Of a stretch of 64,000 bases of DNA, positions 45,703-55,007 are shown piece after piece. The translations under genes were made by a program, and so were the position numbers. Source of the stretch: Planctomycetota bacterium (lineage in GTDB: Bacteria; Planctomycetota; UBA1135; JACQFD01); contig JAEUHX010000032.1 of assembly GCA_016792805.1 (NCBI GenBank), positions 1 to 64,000 of the forward strand. Direction: 5' to 3'. Each line of letters begins with the position of its first letter. The stretch's first letter is position 1. Under the pieces are notes generated by a model. It searched no databases. It saw only the letters and a list, made by a program, of their open reading frames with translations, and had not been told where the DNA came from.

Positions 45703-46920
45703 TTACTTGCGGGCGCGCTCGAGCGAGATGCTGCCGCTCCGGCTGCGCAGCGTGACCATCGGCCCGCCGCCGCCGAGCTTGCTCGTGAGCCGCTTTTTCG
45801 ACGCGCGGTCCTCGGCCTCGGCTTGGAGCGAGGAGCTCACTCTTCCGAAGCCGGTTTCGGCGTCGATGTCGCACGCGATGCCGTCGGGCAACGCCGCCGT
45901 CACCGAGCCGAATTGTGTATCGACGACCCACGGCGCCTCGACGCGGCTTCCCGGCTTTGCGTGCAGCTGCATAGAGCCTGACTGGCTTCGCGCCGCGACC
46001 TCGCGGAACACGCCGCTCAAGCTCACGCTACCGAAACTCGTCGTGGCTTCCACCTTTCCGTCGAACTGTTCGATATCAATTTTGCCGCTCGAAGTCACGG
46101 CGGTGACCCAGCCCGAAGCGCGCTCGGCGTCGATGGCACCGAAGCTGCTGCGCAAGTTGTAGGTTGCGCGGCCGCCGCCAGCGACCGACACGCGTCCGGA
46201 CGAGGTGATGCACGAGACGTCGTCCGCATGCAGCTCTTTGCACTCGATCGACCCGAAGCTTGTCTTCGCGTCGATCCGCTTTGCTGTAATGTCCTGGAGC
46301 GCAATGGAGCCGGAGCTGGTTTCCGCTGTGAGGTCACCGCGGAGGCCGCGAATCGCGAGCGCGCCGAAGCTCGAGCGAATTTCGGAGTTCGCGAGCGCGC
46401 CTTTTGTGGTAATCGAGCCCGAACTCGAAACGAGCTTCGCTCGCACGCCTTCGGGCACCATGGCGCGGAAGGAGGCTCCCGCCTTGCCGCTCCAGCGGCT
46501 TCGGTCGACCTTGGCAGCGTCCGCGTCGGTAACCACGCGCGCCGCCACCGTGCCGTCGGTTTTTATGATTTCGACCCTTGTGGCGTCCATCAGCCGGCGC
46601 GCCTCCTCCTCGGTCTCGGCCCAGACCGTGACCGTGGTCACGAGCTGCGCGCGGGGGGAGCCGGACGCAGCGACCTCGATGTTTCCGAAGCTCGTCTCGA
46701 GGTCGAGCAGGTCGCCCGATGCGAGGTCGAGGTCGTTCTTGCGCTCCTCGGTGAGCCTCTTCTGCGACGCGTTGATGACGAAGGAGCCCTGGACGTCGCC
46801 CCCTTGGATCGTCATGCGCACGCAAGCGGGCGCGAGCAGGCCAAGCGCCAGCGCGCTTGCCGCCACCGAAGAAGCCGCAATCCGCCGCCCTCGGGCGGCG
46901 CGTGTCGACACGTCGTTCAT
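45703..46920 (-). CDS. exported DUF4097-like repeat protein
   Basis: 405 residues. The signal region ends LLAPAC, so it may be a lipoprotein. From about residue 70 the protein consists of roughly 20-residue rungs, each with a central SFG or SSG turn: TSFGNIEV, SSSGSITT, SSFGALAI, TSSGSIAL, TSFGSIEC, TSSGRVSV, SSFGAID, TSSGKIDI, TSFGSVSL, SQSGSMQL, TQFGSVTA, GFGRVSS, RSGSISLE. This is the pattern of DUF4097 putative adhesin repeats, forming a beta-solenoid. Phe and Ser turns alternate almost strictly. No enzyme motif. Lies between the MBL lipoprotein and transporter genes on the same strand. Confidence 0.9.
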   Translation of the reverse strand: MNDVSTRAARGRRIAASSVAASALALGLLAPACVRMTIQGGDVQGSFVINASQKRLTEERKNDLDLASGDLLDLETSFGNIEVAASGSPRAQLVTTVTVWAETEEEARRLMDATRVEIIKTDGTVAARVVTDADAAKVDRSRWSGKAGASFRAMVPEGVRAKLVSSSGSITTKGALANSEIRSSFGALAIRGLRGDLTAETSSGSIALQDITAKRIDAKTSFGSIECKELHADDVSCITSSGRVSVAGGGRATYNLRSSFGAIDAERASGWVTAVTSSGKIDIEQFDGKVEATTSFGSVSLSGVFREVAARSQSGSMQLHAKPGSRVEAPWVVDTQFGSVTAALPDGIACDIDAETGFGRVSSSLQAEAEDRASKKRLTSKLGGGGPMVTLRSRSGSISLERARK

Positions 46921-47049
46921 TGTGATCGCGCGGGGGAACCCCGCAGTCGATCGGCCCGGGGAGAGAGTACGCGAATCGAGGCGAGACGCCAGAAGGTGGT
47001 TTCCGGGCTGGGCGTTCGCCTGGACAGTTGCCGGGAGGTTTGCGCCGGC

Positions 47050-48339
47050 TCAGCGACGGTCGCCGCCGCTCACCCGCGCTTCATGGCGCCGGCCGAGCCA
47101 GAGCGCGATGAGACCCCAGAGAAGCGACCAAATCCCAATCAGCGTGGCCGCGACGGGGAGCGCCGAGGCGATGCGCCAGAGCTGGCTGCCGAGCGCGTCG
47201 CCGCCGCGGTAGACGAAGGTGTCGAGGAAGCTCTTGGCCTTGTATTTGGCGTCGCGCGGGAGCGAGGTAAATAGTATCTCCCGCGATGGTTTGGCGAGGG
47301 CGAAGTCGACCGCTTTGCGGACCGATACATATGCGCCCACGAGGAAAAGCGACGGCTCGAGCGCGAAGACGCCGTAGCCGAGCGCCGTGACGGCCGGGAG
47401 CAGCGCCAGCGTGAGCCCGACGCCCCACCAACGCAGCATGCGCCCGGCGAGGAACACATGGAGCGGCAGCGCGAGCGCGTTGGTCGCGAGATCCATCGCC
47501 GAGAAGGCCTCTTTTCGAAGGGCGCCCGTCGCCACTTTGTCGGCTCCCACAATGAGCCGCTCCACCGCCTCGTTCTTCCCCATCTCGACGAAGCTGGAGG
47601 TGAGCGTAAATAAAAGAATCAAGGAAGCGAAAGCCAATAGATCGGGCGAGCGACGCACGAGGTCGAAGCCGTCGAGAGATGCGCGCCAGGACGGGTCGAC
47701 GGTGCGGACCTCCACGCCGTGCCCGAATCTCGCCGCGGCCCGATCCAGCGATCGAACGCACAAAAGAGTCGCCTCGAGTGCGGCCCACGGCAGGAGCAGC
47801 GACTCCACATATCCGAGCCGCGTCGCCGTGAAAGTTGAAAGTGCCGATCCGGCGATGGCTCCGAGCGTGCCGCCGACGCCCACGAAACCGAAGAGGCGCT
47901 TTCCCTGGTCGCTCGTGAAGACGTCGGCGAAGAATCCCCACAAAATGGAGATCATGAAAATATTGATCGCCGCCGCCCATGGATAGAAGACCGACGAGAG
48001 CGCGACGCGCCACGCCGGAAGCCCATGGAATGCCGCCCCGAGCGCCAGGAGCGAGAGCGCGAAAAAGCGGTATGCGATCGGCATGAACTGCCGGCGCGAC
48101 GTGCGCGAGACGAGCGTCGAAAAGAGCGGCGTCAGCACCAGCGTCGCGACGCAGGTGTAAAGCCATAGATTCGGGAGGTTCTTGGAGCCTCCTTCGAGCC
48201 CCATTGCGTCGCGGATGGGGCGAATCAGGTAGTTGCAGAGAAGAATACAGAAGGCCGCAGCGCTCGCCGATGCCAGCGCTGCGCCCTCGCCCGGGCGAAC
48301 ATCGACGACGCGCCGCAGGGCGCCGCCGGACAGGCTCAC
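47050..48339 (-). CDS. MFS/NTT-like membrane transporter
   Basis: 429 residues from GTG at 48339, which overlaps the epimerase stop (GTGA). About 11-12 membrane helices. NYLIRPIRDAMGLEGGSKNLPNLWLYT resembles the start of AAA-type ATP:ADP antiporters (NTT family) and related MFS proteins, and GFVGVGGTLGAIAGSALSTF and the late RREILF-like RKAVDFALAKPSREILFTSLPRD match that family too. The substrate is uncertain; free-living NTT-like proteins are uncharacterised. Third gene of an overlapping operon with the radical-SAM-like and epimerase genes. Confidence 0.85.
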   Translation of the reverse strand: MSLSGGALRRVVDVRPGEGAALASASAAAFCILLCNYLIRPIRDAMGLEGGSKNLPNLWLYTCVATLVLTPLFSTLVSRTSRRQFMPIAYRFFALSLLALGAAFHGLPAWRVALSSVFYPWAAAINIFMISILWGFFADVFTSDQGKRLFGFVGVGGTLGAIAGSALSTFTATRLGYVESLLLPWAALEATLLCVRSLDRAAARFGHGVEVRTVDPSWRASLDGFDLVRRSPDLLAFASLILLFTLTSSFVEMGKNEAVERLIVGADKVATGALRKEAFSAMDLATNALALPLHVFLAGRMLRWWGVGLTLALLPAVTALGYGVFALEPSLFLVGAYVSVRKAVDFALAKPSREILFTSLPRDAKYKAKSFLDTFVYRGGDALGSQLWRIASALPVAATLIGIWSLLWGLIALWLGRRHEARVSGGDRR

Positions 48340-49460
48340 TTCTCGGCCTGCTTCGCTTTCCACGCCGCGAGCGCTTTCGCCTCGGCGTCCGCCGAGATCG
48401 CGCGCACGAGCTTCGCCCGGTCGGCCTCCGGCTTCGTATTCACCCAATCCAGCGTGTCGCGGCAAGTCTCCGCCATCGGCCGGAAGGCGAGTCCCGCGGC
48501 AATGGCCTTTTTACAATTTACGCTTGCGAGCGCCGCCCCGTCCATCGTGCGCGGGAGCCACGCCGGCAGGTCGGCCCATGCCCGCACTTTCTGCTCCTCG
48601 AGGAACGAGGCGGGCACCCAAGTGAGCGTCGCGCTCTTGCCGCAGGTTTCCTTACAGATTTCAAGGAACTGTTTCCACAGAAGCGGCTCGGCAGGTCCAA
48701 CCGTATTGTAGATACCCGTGAGCTGCTTGCTGACGCACACTGCAACAAATGCTCCGAGGTCGCGCACGTCGATCACCTGGATCGGATCCTGCCCGTCCCC
48801 CGGCGCCAAGACCTCGCCGCCGCGCGCGAGACGCACCGGCCAATAGGTGAACCTTCCCGAATTGTCGCCCGGGCCGACGATCAGGCCGGGGCGCACGACG
48901 CACGCCTTCCCCGGGAACCGCTTCTCCGAAGCTTCTTCACAGAGCGCCTTGAGCGGGCCGTAATAGCGGCGGTAGTCCTCGGACTTCGGATCCTCGAGTT
49001 TGCCCGTCGGTGCCGACTCGTCGGCGCCAGGCCGCGAATCCTCGGCGAGAACGCTCAAAGAAGAAATAAACAGATACTGGCCGCTGTGCTTCAGCACGTC
49101 GGCGAGCTCATTCACATGTCGCGGAATGAATACGGCATCGTCGATGACAGCATCGAACGATCGCCCTTCGAGCGCCTTCAGATCGCCCGCGAGCCGGTCG
49201 CCGCGCAGCTTCTCCAAATCGGGAAATAAGTGAGGATTGGTCTTTCCCCGGTTGAACAGCGTAACTGTGTGACCTGCCTTGGTCAGCGCCTCCACGATGT
49301 GGGGCCCGATAAAGCCCGTGCCGCCGAGCACGAGGACGCGCTTCCCGGCGGGGCGGGATGCGGCGGGCGCCTGGGAGAAGGCCAGCAGAGAGCGCGAGAG
49401 AAACGCCGCGGAGCCCGCGGCTGCGGCGGCGCGCAGGGCGTCGCGACGAGTGAGATTCAT
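48336..49460 (-). CDS. exported NAD-dependent epimerase/dehydratase
   Basis: 374 residues. Twin-arginine-type leader LTRRDALRAAAAAGSAAFLSRSLLA, then a Rossmann core with GGTGFIG (46-52), SSLSVLAE as the Ser strand, YYGPLKALCEE as the YxxxK-like catalytic pair, and VVRPGLIVGPGD. Extended short-chain dehydrogenase family. A Tat leader would take a cofactor-loaded enzyme to the periplasm, which is known but not common for this family. ATG overlaps the upstream stop by 4 bp; its stop overlaps the transporter start. Confidence 0.92.
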   Translation of the reverse strand: MNLTRRDALRAAAAAGSAAFLSRSLLAFSQAPAASRPAGKRVLVLGGTGFIGPHIVEALTKAGHTVTLFNRGKTNPHLFPDLEKLRGDRLAGDLKALEGRSFDAVIDDAVFIPRHVNELADVLKHSGQYLFISSLSVLAEDSRPGADESAPTGKLEDPKSEDYRRYYGPLKALCEEASEKRFPGKACVVRPGLIVGPGDNSGRFTYWPVRLARGGEVLAPGDGQDPIQVIDVRDLGAFVAVCVSKQLTGIYNTVGPAEPLLWKQFLEICKETCGKSATLTWVPASFLEEQKVRAWADLPAWLPRTMDGAALASVNCKKAIAAGLAFRPMAETCRDTLDWVNTKPEADRAKLVRAISADAEAKALAAWKAKQAEK

Positions 49461-50392
49461 GGGCGGGGAGTACCGAGTTCAGGCGGAAGCGTTGGGGAGA
49501 GATTGCGGCGCGCGGGGCCCACTGCGAGCCGGCGAAATCCGGCTTCGGACCAAGCGGCACGCTCCCCGATGCGTGCGCGCAGCGCTTCCAGGAATCGCAT
49601 GGCGGGGGCGTCGTCGCGCCAGCGGATGCCGGCGGCCTCGAGGTGCGTCGGCGCCGTGGAGCGCGCCGAGCGAGCGCCGCGCCCGGTGCCGTCGCCCGCG
49701 GTGAGCGTGTCGACCGTCACGAGGTCGGCGTAGTCCGCGAGCCACGCTACAAATTCGCCCGGATCGCGCAGGGCGAGCATGGGGCTGACCGCCACATGAA
49801 CCGGGATGCCGAGACGCGAGAGATCCTCTACGGCGCGCCGTCGCGCCGCGATCGACGGCCCGCCGCCTGGCAGGCAGCGATAGTGGACGTCGTCGTCGGT
49901 CTCAAGCGTCATGCTGATAGTCAAGCATCCGCGCAGCGAAGCACACTCTTCGCGCAGCTCGACGACCCGCGGCATGCGCGTTTGCAGCACCCATGACGCA
50001 ACCGGGAGCTCGGCGAGCACGCGAAGGCAGCGGCGATAGAGCTCGAAGCAAGGACCCGCGAGCGGCTCGGTCGACGAAGCCGAGAAGACGCGCAGCTTCG
50101 ACAAGTGGGCTTTGTGGGCGAGCGGCCGCCGCGCGGCGCGAAGCAAGTCGCCGCGCAACGCCTCCGGAGCGTTTTTCTTGACAAGAAGATACTCGCCCCA
50201 GGCTCCGTGGGCGGCGCCGCGCAGGCGGTGGGCCTGCAGGAATGCGGCATAACAAAAAGATCCGCAAGCGCTCGAGCCGAGTGCACAGCCGATGGCCGGC
50301 GAGAACGTATGTGTGAACCCGGCTGCGCCGTCGCCGAGGAAACCTCCCGTGGACGTAAGGGCCGATTTGGCTTCGATCTCGACGATGCGCAC
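49457..50392 (-). CDS. radical-SAM-like (SPL/Rv2578c-type) protein with atypical cysteine spacing
   Basis: 311 residues. GFTHTFSPAIGCALGSSACGSFCYA resembles the NPYxGCxHxCxYCYA opening of spore-photoproduct-lyase-like radical SAM proteins, but the cysteines are spaced C-x6-C-x3-C rather than C-x3-C-x2-C. The rest fits a partial TIM barrel: GCLTISMTLETDDD, LGIPVHVAVSPMLAL and FVAWLADYADLVTVDTL. Likely a [4Fe-4S]/SAM enzyme; substrate unknown. Start at 50392 is the first ATG of the frame. It begins the overlapping operon with the epimerase and transporter, and is divergent from the beta-helix gene. Confidence 0.8.
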   Translation of the reverse strand: MRIVEIEAKSALTSTGGFLGDGAAGFTHTFSPAIGCALGSSACGSFCYAAFLQAHRLRGAAHGAWGEYLLVKKNAPEALRGDLLRAARRPLAHKAHLSKLRVFSASSTEPLAGPCFELYRRCLRVLAELPVASWVLQTRMPRVVELREECASLRGCLTISMTLETDDDVHYRCLPGGGPSIAARRRAVEDLSRLGIPVHVAVSPMLALRDPGEFVAWLADYADLVTVDTLTAGDGTGRGARSARSTAPTHLEAAGIRWRDDAPAMRFLEALRARIGERAAWSEAGFRRLAVGPARRNLSPTLPPELGTPRP

Positions 50393-50512
50393 GCGTGGAT
50401 CCTATGCGCCGCGCGGATTTCCGCGCGCTATCGCCGCGCGACCCATGGGAGTAGCCTTCGGGCGCTGGCCCCAACGACATGAGCAGATGAACGGGGTCGC
50501 GCCGAGGCCACC

Positions 50513-52063
50513 ATGATTCGCCCAACGATCCTTTTCCTTGCGCTCTTCGCCGCCCCCGCTTGGACGCAAGGCGCCTTTTGGGTCGATCCCGTCTCGGGCA
50601 GCGACGCCAACGCAGGCACGTCTCCCGGAGCTCCGTTCAAGACGATCTCGTTTGCCATGTCGATGGCGCCTTCCGCCGTGCCCTCTCAGCCGGTCACCAT
50701 CCATCTCACCCCCGGGCTGTACTCTTCTGCCACGGGCGAGCAGTTCCCCGTGCAGTTTCGGCCGAGAGTGAAACTCATCGGGGACGGCGGCGCCGCCGTG
50801 ACGCGGATCGACGGCGGGGGAGCTTCCGCGATCCTCGCCCTCCTCTCGGATACAAATACGCAACCGGAGCCGCTCGACAGCAATACGCAAGTACGGGGCG
50901 TAACACTACAGAATGCCGTGGTCGGAATTGATCTCGCTACAGATGTGAAAGATGTCGTTCCGGTCATTGAGGACGTGGTCGTCAGCGGTATCTCGTCCGT
51001 GGGCATTCGCCTGCGAAAAGCGGCGGGATCCGGCGGACTTGGCCCGTCGATTCGGCGCACGGCGATTCATGCGGCACCCACCGGAATCGGGATCGAGTCG
51101 ATGGGCTCCACGTCGTGCTCTATCTCGGAGTGCATTCTGGAAGGGGGTGCGGCCCGAGGGATCGATGTGCGGTCGACGGGAGTTGGGTCCGTCGCCCTCT
51201 CCGTGGTTCGCTCCAGCCTTCGGGGATTTGCACAAGAAGGGATTCGTGCAGAGTTGCTCTCGAGCGGAAGTGTTACGGAGACGCTCGAATCGAGCCTCGT
51301 GGCGCAGAATGGCGGCGACGGAATCTCTATGATTTCCATGGGAACCGGCGGAGGCGCGGCCCTGCTCTCGGCGTGCACCGTTGCGCAGAATGCCGGAGTT
51401 GGGTTGCGGACGGTCCATACGGGACTGGTGACCTCCTTCGCCGCGGCGTCGATCTTCGCAGGGAACGGTTCAGGAGACCTTTCTTCTCCCGGTGCCATCG
51501 TCTCGGATTGTTGTATTCAGGACGGCACGCTCGCGGGATCGAGCGGGAACTTCGCCGCCGATCCGCAATTCCGAAACGCCCCCGGGGGCGACTTCCGCCT
51601 GCGATACCGAAGCCCCTGCGTGGACCGGCTCGCGCAGAGCTTCGAAGTGGATTTGTTGGGCATCCAGCGTCGCGTCGACGGCAACCTCGACACGGGCCGA
51701 AGCATGGATCTCGGTGCCTACGAATTCGAGCCGATGGAGGCGAGCGGTACGTTTGCAATTGCGACGCCCGTGACGTTCTCCTGCTGGGGGCCCAATGCGG
51801 CCACGTCTGTGATTGCAGCTGACGGCGAGGTTCTCACGAATCCGCTCGCGACACCGTTCGGCGACCTTTCCATTGCGTTCACAAATGCCCACGTGATTGC
51901 AACCGGCTCGGCGACCGCATCGGCTCCGACGGCGCACGTCGTCGTTGTGCCCAACAATCCAGCGCTGAGCGGCCTCACGTTCAGCTTTCAGGCGCTCACC
52001 GTTTCTCCGCTCGCCGCTGCTGGCGCCGCATTCACCAACGCCTTCACGCGAACAGTTCCTTAG
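50513..52063 (+). CDS. secreted right-handed beta-helix protein with C-terminal sandwich domain
   Basis: 516 residues. Signal peptide to about residue 19. GSDANAGTSPGAPFKTISFAM is the usual opening of DUF1565/beta-helix secreted proteins. Residues about 60-400 are repeated beta-helix coils (GVTLQNAVVGIDLATD, SSLVAQNGGDGISMISMG), ending in DLGAYEFEP, the typical end of choice-of-anchor-Q proteins. The last 100 residues form a beta-rich domain ending NNPALSGLTFSFQAL and FTNAFTRTVP, resembling the C-terminus of the hydrolase at 55008. Extracellular or surface located; substrate, if any, unknown. Confidence 0.9.
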   Translation: MIRPTILFLALFAAPAWTQGAFWVDPVSGSDANAGTSPGAPFKTISFAMSMAPSAVPSQPVTIHLTPGLYSSATGEQFPVQFRPRVKLIGDGGAAVTRIDGGGASAILALLSDTNTQPEPLDSNTQVRGVTLQNAVVGIDLATDVKDVVPVIEDVVVSGISSVGIRLRKAAGSGGLGPSIRRTAIHAAPTGIGIESMGSTSCSISECILEGGAARGIDVRSTGVGSVALSVVRSSLRGFAQEGIRAELLSSGSVTETLESSLVAQNGGDGISMISMGTGGGAALLSACTVAQNAGVGLRTVHTGLVTSFAAASIFAGNGSGDLSSPGAIVSDCCIQDGTLAGSSGNFAADPQFRNAPGGDFRLRYRSPCVDRLAQSFEVDLLGIQRRVDGNLDTGRSMDLGAYEFEPMEASGTFAIATPVTFSCWGPNAATSVIAADGEVLTNPLATPFGDLSIAFTNAHVIATGSATASAPTAHVVVVPNNPALSGLTFSFQALTVSPLAAAGAAFTNAFTRTVP

Positions 52064-52114
52064 AAGCGCGCGGGCGGCGCGGAGAAGTCATCCATCCAGC
52101 TCGTGGGAAGCCCT

Positions 52115-54448
52115 CTACCGAAGAGTGATTTCTGTGATCTCCTCGGCGTCTGCAGCTCCGCGCCCCTCCATCGACTGATCGCCCACCGAGCGGTGAATCT
52201 CGAACGCGCCCGCAGGCACCGAGATCCGATCGGGGTCTGTTTGAAAAATCGCTTCATCCACAATTCGAAAGCCGCCCGCGCGGCCGCGCCAGCTCCATCG
52301 CGCGCTGCCCGCGTGCGCGCCCGGTGCCAGACGCGGAGCAAGGCGCGCACGCGCCAGCGGCGGTTCCAAGTTCACATGATGGCGGCCCCCGGGCTCGACG
52401 GCGACAACGGACGAACGGCGCACCGCCCCGGCACCGGCGGGGATCTCGAAGCGATAGGTGCCCGCCGGGATACCTTGAACTATGAAGTCCTGCGGCAGCC
52501 CCGGATCGGCGCCCGGCACCAGGAGTTCGAGACCGCGGCGCGTATCGAGGTTCCAGAGTTGAACTTTTGAAGGACGGTTCTCCGCGGTCTCCAGCGGTGG
52601 CAACAAAAGGGTAAGAGCAGCCGACGGCGGCTCGCTCTCAATCTCCACAGTACTTCGGCCTCCGGATCCGAGGCGAATGGCACGCCCGTCGAAGGCGCCC
52701 TGCCCCGGTGGAACGGCGAGGAGCGGCCAGGCCGAACGAAGGGCATCATGAATCAGCACGGTGCCGGCGGAGTCCGACTCCGATCGGGAGAGAAGCCCCT
52801 GGAGCGAACCGTCGATCGTCCAACGGCTGAGCGGCCCCGCATTCGACCGCAGATCGAGCACGCTCCTTCGCGACGACGGAAGCCTGCGCTCCAGCTCGTG
52901 GATCCCGGCACCGAGCTCGAGGCGTTCGTAATGCAACGGATGGCTTCCGCCGCCAAGCCATAGATCCACGGTGCCGCTCGGGAATCCCGGTGAATAAAAT
53001 TGACCTTCCCCATTGCTGAGGCCGTCCATGCGCCAGCCGCCGAAGGGTCCGCAAAGCGATACGGCGGCACCGGCCGCCGGACCGCCATCGGCAGATCGTA
53101 TCGTTAATACACAAAAGGCATGCGGGGGCTCCTCTGCGGGGTTTGGAGTCTGCGGCGCCTCCGCGCGCCGATGCGCGCTCGGGATCTCCGCATTGTCGAG
53201 GATCTCTATCTCGGGGCCGTCGAGTGCGCCGCGCGCGCGAAAGCAACTATTCCCGTATGGATCCAACAGAAGAGGCGGAGGACCACCGATCTGGCTGAAG
53301 AAGTGCCCAACGATCGGAACGTCGCCGAGCGTCATTTGCATGGAGGTCTCGATGTCCGCTGCGGGCGGGCGAATACCGAAGGAGCGCCCGCGCGCGCCAT
53401 AGAGCGGCATCACAATTCTTGACTTCCCCGCCTCAAGAGAGACCCGATGGAGATCCGAGTCTCCGATGTCGTTGCGCCGCGCCGTCAGCACGAGTTCCGT
53501 TTGGGGCTCGAATCCGCGGAGCTCGATGAGAAGCCGGCCGTGCCAGGGCGTGGATCCCAGGCGGTGGAGCACAATTCCCGTGGGCGCTCCGAAGATCTCC
53601 ACACCGGCGACTGCGCGCCCGAGCCGATCGGTGGGGATCAGCTCGAGGGTGAATCGGTAGGGGGCCTCCCCTGTCGAAGTGATGATCCCAGCCTCGGCGC
53701 GGGATTCTGCACCGGCCCGTCGCGAGGTCACTTCTGTATGGGCGGGAGCCGCGGCCGCAGTCGGCGGCTGAGCGCTGAGCGCGGCAGGAGCCGCGGGCTC
53801 ACCCGATTCCGGCGGCGCCGCTTTGCCGTCTGCCTGCCACAGGAACGCAATTAGGACGGCCGCCGCAGCCGCGAGACCCGCCGCCGTCGCAGCTCCCCAC
53901 GGCGCCCTCCTCGTCGGCTTGCGCGCCAACATGATCAAGGAAGCCACATATCCTCGCGAGCTGTCGAGACGCCTCTCGAGCTTCGCGCGCAATTGTGCAT
54001 GGGCGCGGGTCAAGCGGCTCGAGACGGTCGCCACGGGAAGACCCGCCTGAGCGGCAATCTCGGTCGGCGTGCGCCCCTCAAAGTATCGTTGCAGCACCGT
54101 GCTTCGGTAAGGTTCTTCCAGCGTCAGCACGGCATCGGTCACCTCGCGCAGCGCGAGCGCCGCATCGGGGCTAGGGTCGCCGCCATGCGAGCCAGCGAGA
54201 TAGTGAGCTTCGCGCTGCGCGCGACGCACACGCTCGCGACGGAAGCTCTGCGCGATCCCGCGCGCCACATGGCGCATCCACGCTCGCAGCGGACGCTCCG
54301 TGTCGGGCTGAGCGCGATGTGTACGAATCCAAGTTTCCTGGAGGACGTCCTCGGCGGCGTCGGCGTCGCCCAGCAGATCGAGCGCGATCGCGCGGATCGC
54401 GGAGGCGTGGGCGAGCAGGGCGTCTTCGGTCACGGTCGGCTTGGTCAT
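52115..54448 (-). CDS. ECF sigma factor fused to membrane anchor and large extracytoplasmic-type domain
   Basis: 777 residues. Sigma-70 region 2 at about 10-80 (AEDVLQETWIRTHRA and RHVARGIAQSFRRERVRRA), region 4 at about 105-160 (YRSTVLQRYFEGRTPTEIAAQ, then VATVSSRLTRAHAQLRAKL). A membrane segment at 185-204 (WGAATAAGLAAAAAVLIAFLW) follows, then a Pro/Ala linker and about 530 residues of beta-rich sequence with units such as IPAGTYRFEIPAGAG, typical of CarboxypepD_reg-like domains. Sigma part inside and sensor part outside would put a transcription factor at the membrane, requiring proteolytic release or locally acting transcription. No separate anti-sigma gene is nearby. Confidence 0.92.
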   Translation of the reverse strand: MTKPTVTEDALLAHASAIRAIALDLLGDADAAEDVLQETWIRTHRAQPDTERPLRAWMRHVARGIAQSFRRERVRRAQREAHYLAGSHGGDPSPDAALALREVTDAVLTLEEPYRSTVLQRYFEGRTPTEIAAQAGLPVATVSSRLTRAHAQLRAKLERRLDSSRGYVASLIMLARKPTRRAPWGAATAAGLAAAAAVLIAFLWQADGKAAPPESGEPAAPAALSAQPPTAAAAPAHTEVTSRRAGAESRAEAGIITSTGEAPYRFTLELIPTDRLGRAVAGVEIFGAPTGIVLHRLGSTPWHGRLLIELRGFEPQTELVLTARRNDIGDSDLHRVSLEAGKSRIVMPLYGARGRSFGIRPPAADIETSMQMTLGDVPIVGHFFSQIGGPPPLLLDPYGNSCFRARGALDGPEIEILDNAEIPSAHRRAEAPQTPNPAEEPPHAFCVLTIRSADGGPAAGAAVSLCGPFGGWRMDGLSNGEGQFYSPGFPSGTVDLWLGGGSHPLHYERLELGAGIHELERRLPSSRRSVLDLRSNAGPLSRWTIDGSLQGLLSRSESDSAGTVLIHDALRSAWPLLAVPPGQGAFDGRAIRLGSGGRSTVEIESEPPSAALTLLLPPLETAENRPSKVQLWNLDTRRGLELLVPGADPGLPQDFIVQGIPAGTYRFEIPAGAGAVRRSSVVAVEPGGRHHVNLEPPLARARLAPRLAPGAHAGSARWSWRGRAGGFRIVDEAIFQTDPDRISVPAGAFEIHRSVGDQSMEGRGAADAEEITEITLR

Positions 54449-54564
54449 GATCGCCGCGTACCTGCCGCGCGCCAGGCGCCGCTATGCAGGAAAATCGCGG
54501 CGGCCTACCGCCCGCGCACTTTCACGGGCGCCATTCCGGGCACCCCCGCGGATACTGGCGCTCC

Positions 54565-55002
54565 ATGCTCTGCGCCCGCCTTGCTGCGTTCGGCCTCCTA
54601 CTGGCCGTCGGCTGCCGATCTGCGGCCACCCTGGAATCAGACGTCCGCCGAACTCTCGACTCCCAAGTCGCCGCGTGGAACCGCGGCGACATCGACGGAT
54701 TTATGGAAAGTTACTGGAAGAGTGACGGGCTCTCCTTCCTGTCCGGCGCAACGCTCACGCGCGGGCACGCCACGACCCTCGCACGCTACAAAAAACGCTA
54801 CCAGCCAGGCGCCATGGGAACGCTCGAGTTTACAGAAATTGAGGTGCACGCGCTCCCAGGCGGAGAAGCGGCATATGTGCTCGGCCGCTACACGCTGTCG
54901 GGGACGGCCACCCAGCGCGGCGCGTTCACGCTCGTCCTACGGGAGATCGACGGGCGGTGGGTCGTCGTCCACGACCACACGGGGGCCGAAGATCCCCGAT
55001 AG
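54565..55002 (+). CDS. small SnoaL/DUF4440-like lipoprotein
   Basis: 145 residues from ATG at 54565, which gives a signal peptide with lipobox LAVGC. The frame is open further upstream but not signal-like. AWNRGDIDGFMESYWKSDGLSFLSG and the end segment RWVVVHDHTG are typical of NTF2-fold DUF4440/SnoaL-like proteins, about 120 residues. These fold as cone-shaped dimers that bind small molecules or act as minor isomerases or hydrolases. Divergent from the sigma gene and tail-to-tail with the alpha/beta hydrolase. Confidence 0.88.
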   Translation: MLCARLAAFGLLLAVGCRSAATLESDVRRTLDSQVAAWNRGDIDGFMESYWKSDGLSFLSGATLTRGHATTLARYKKRYQPGAMGTLEFTEIEVHALPGGEAAYVLGRYTLSGTATQRGAFTLVLREIDGRWVVVHDHTGAEDPR

Positions 55003-55007
55003 TCCGG

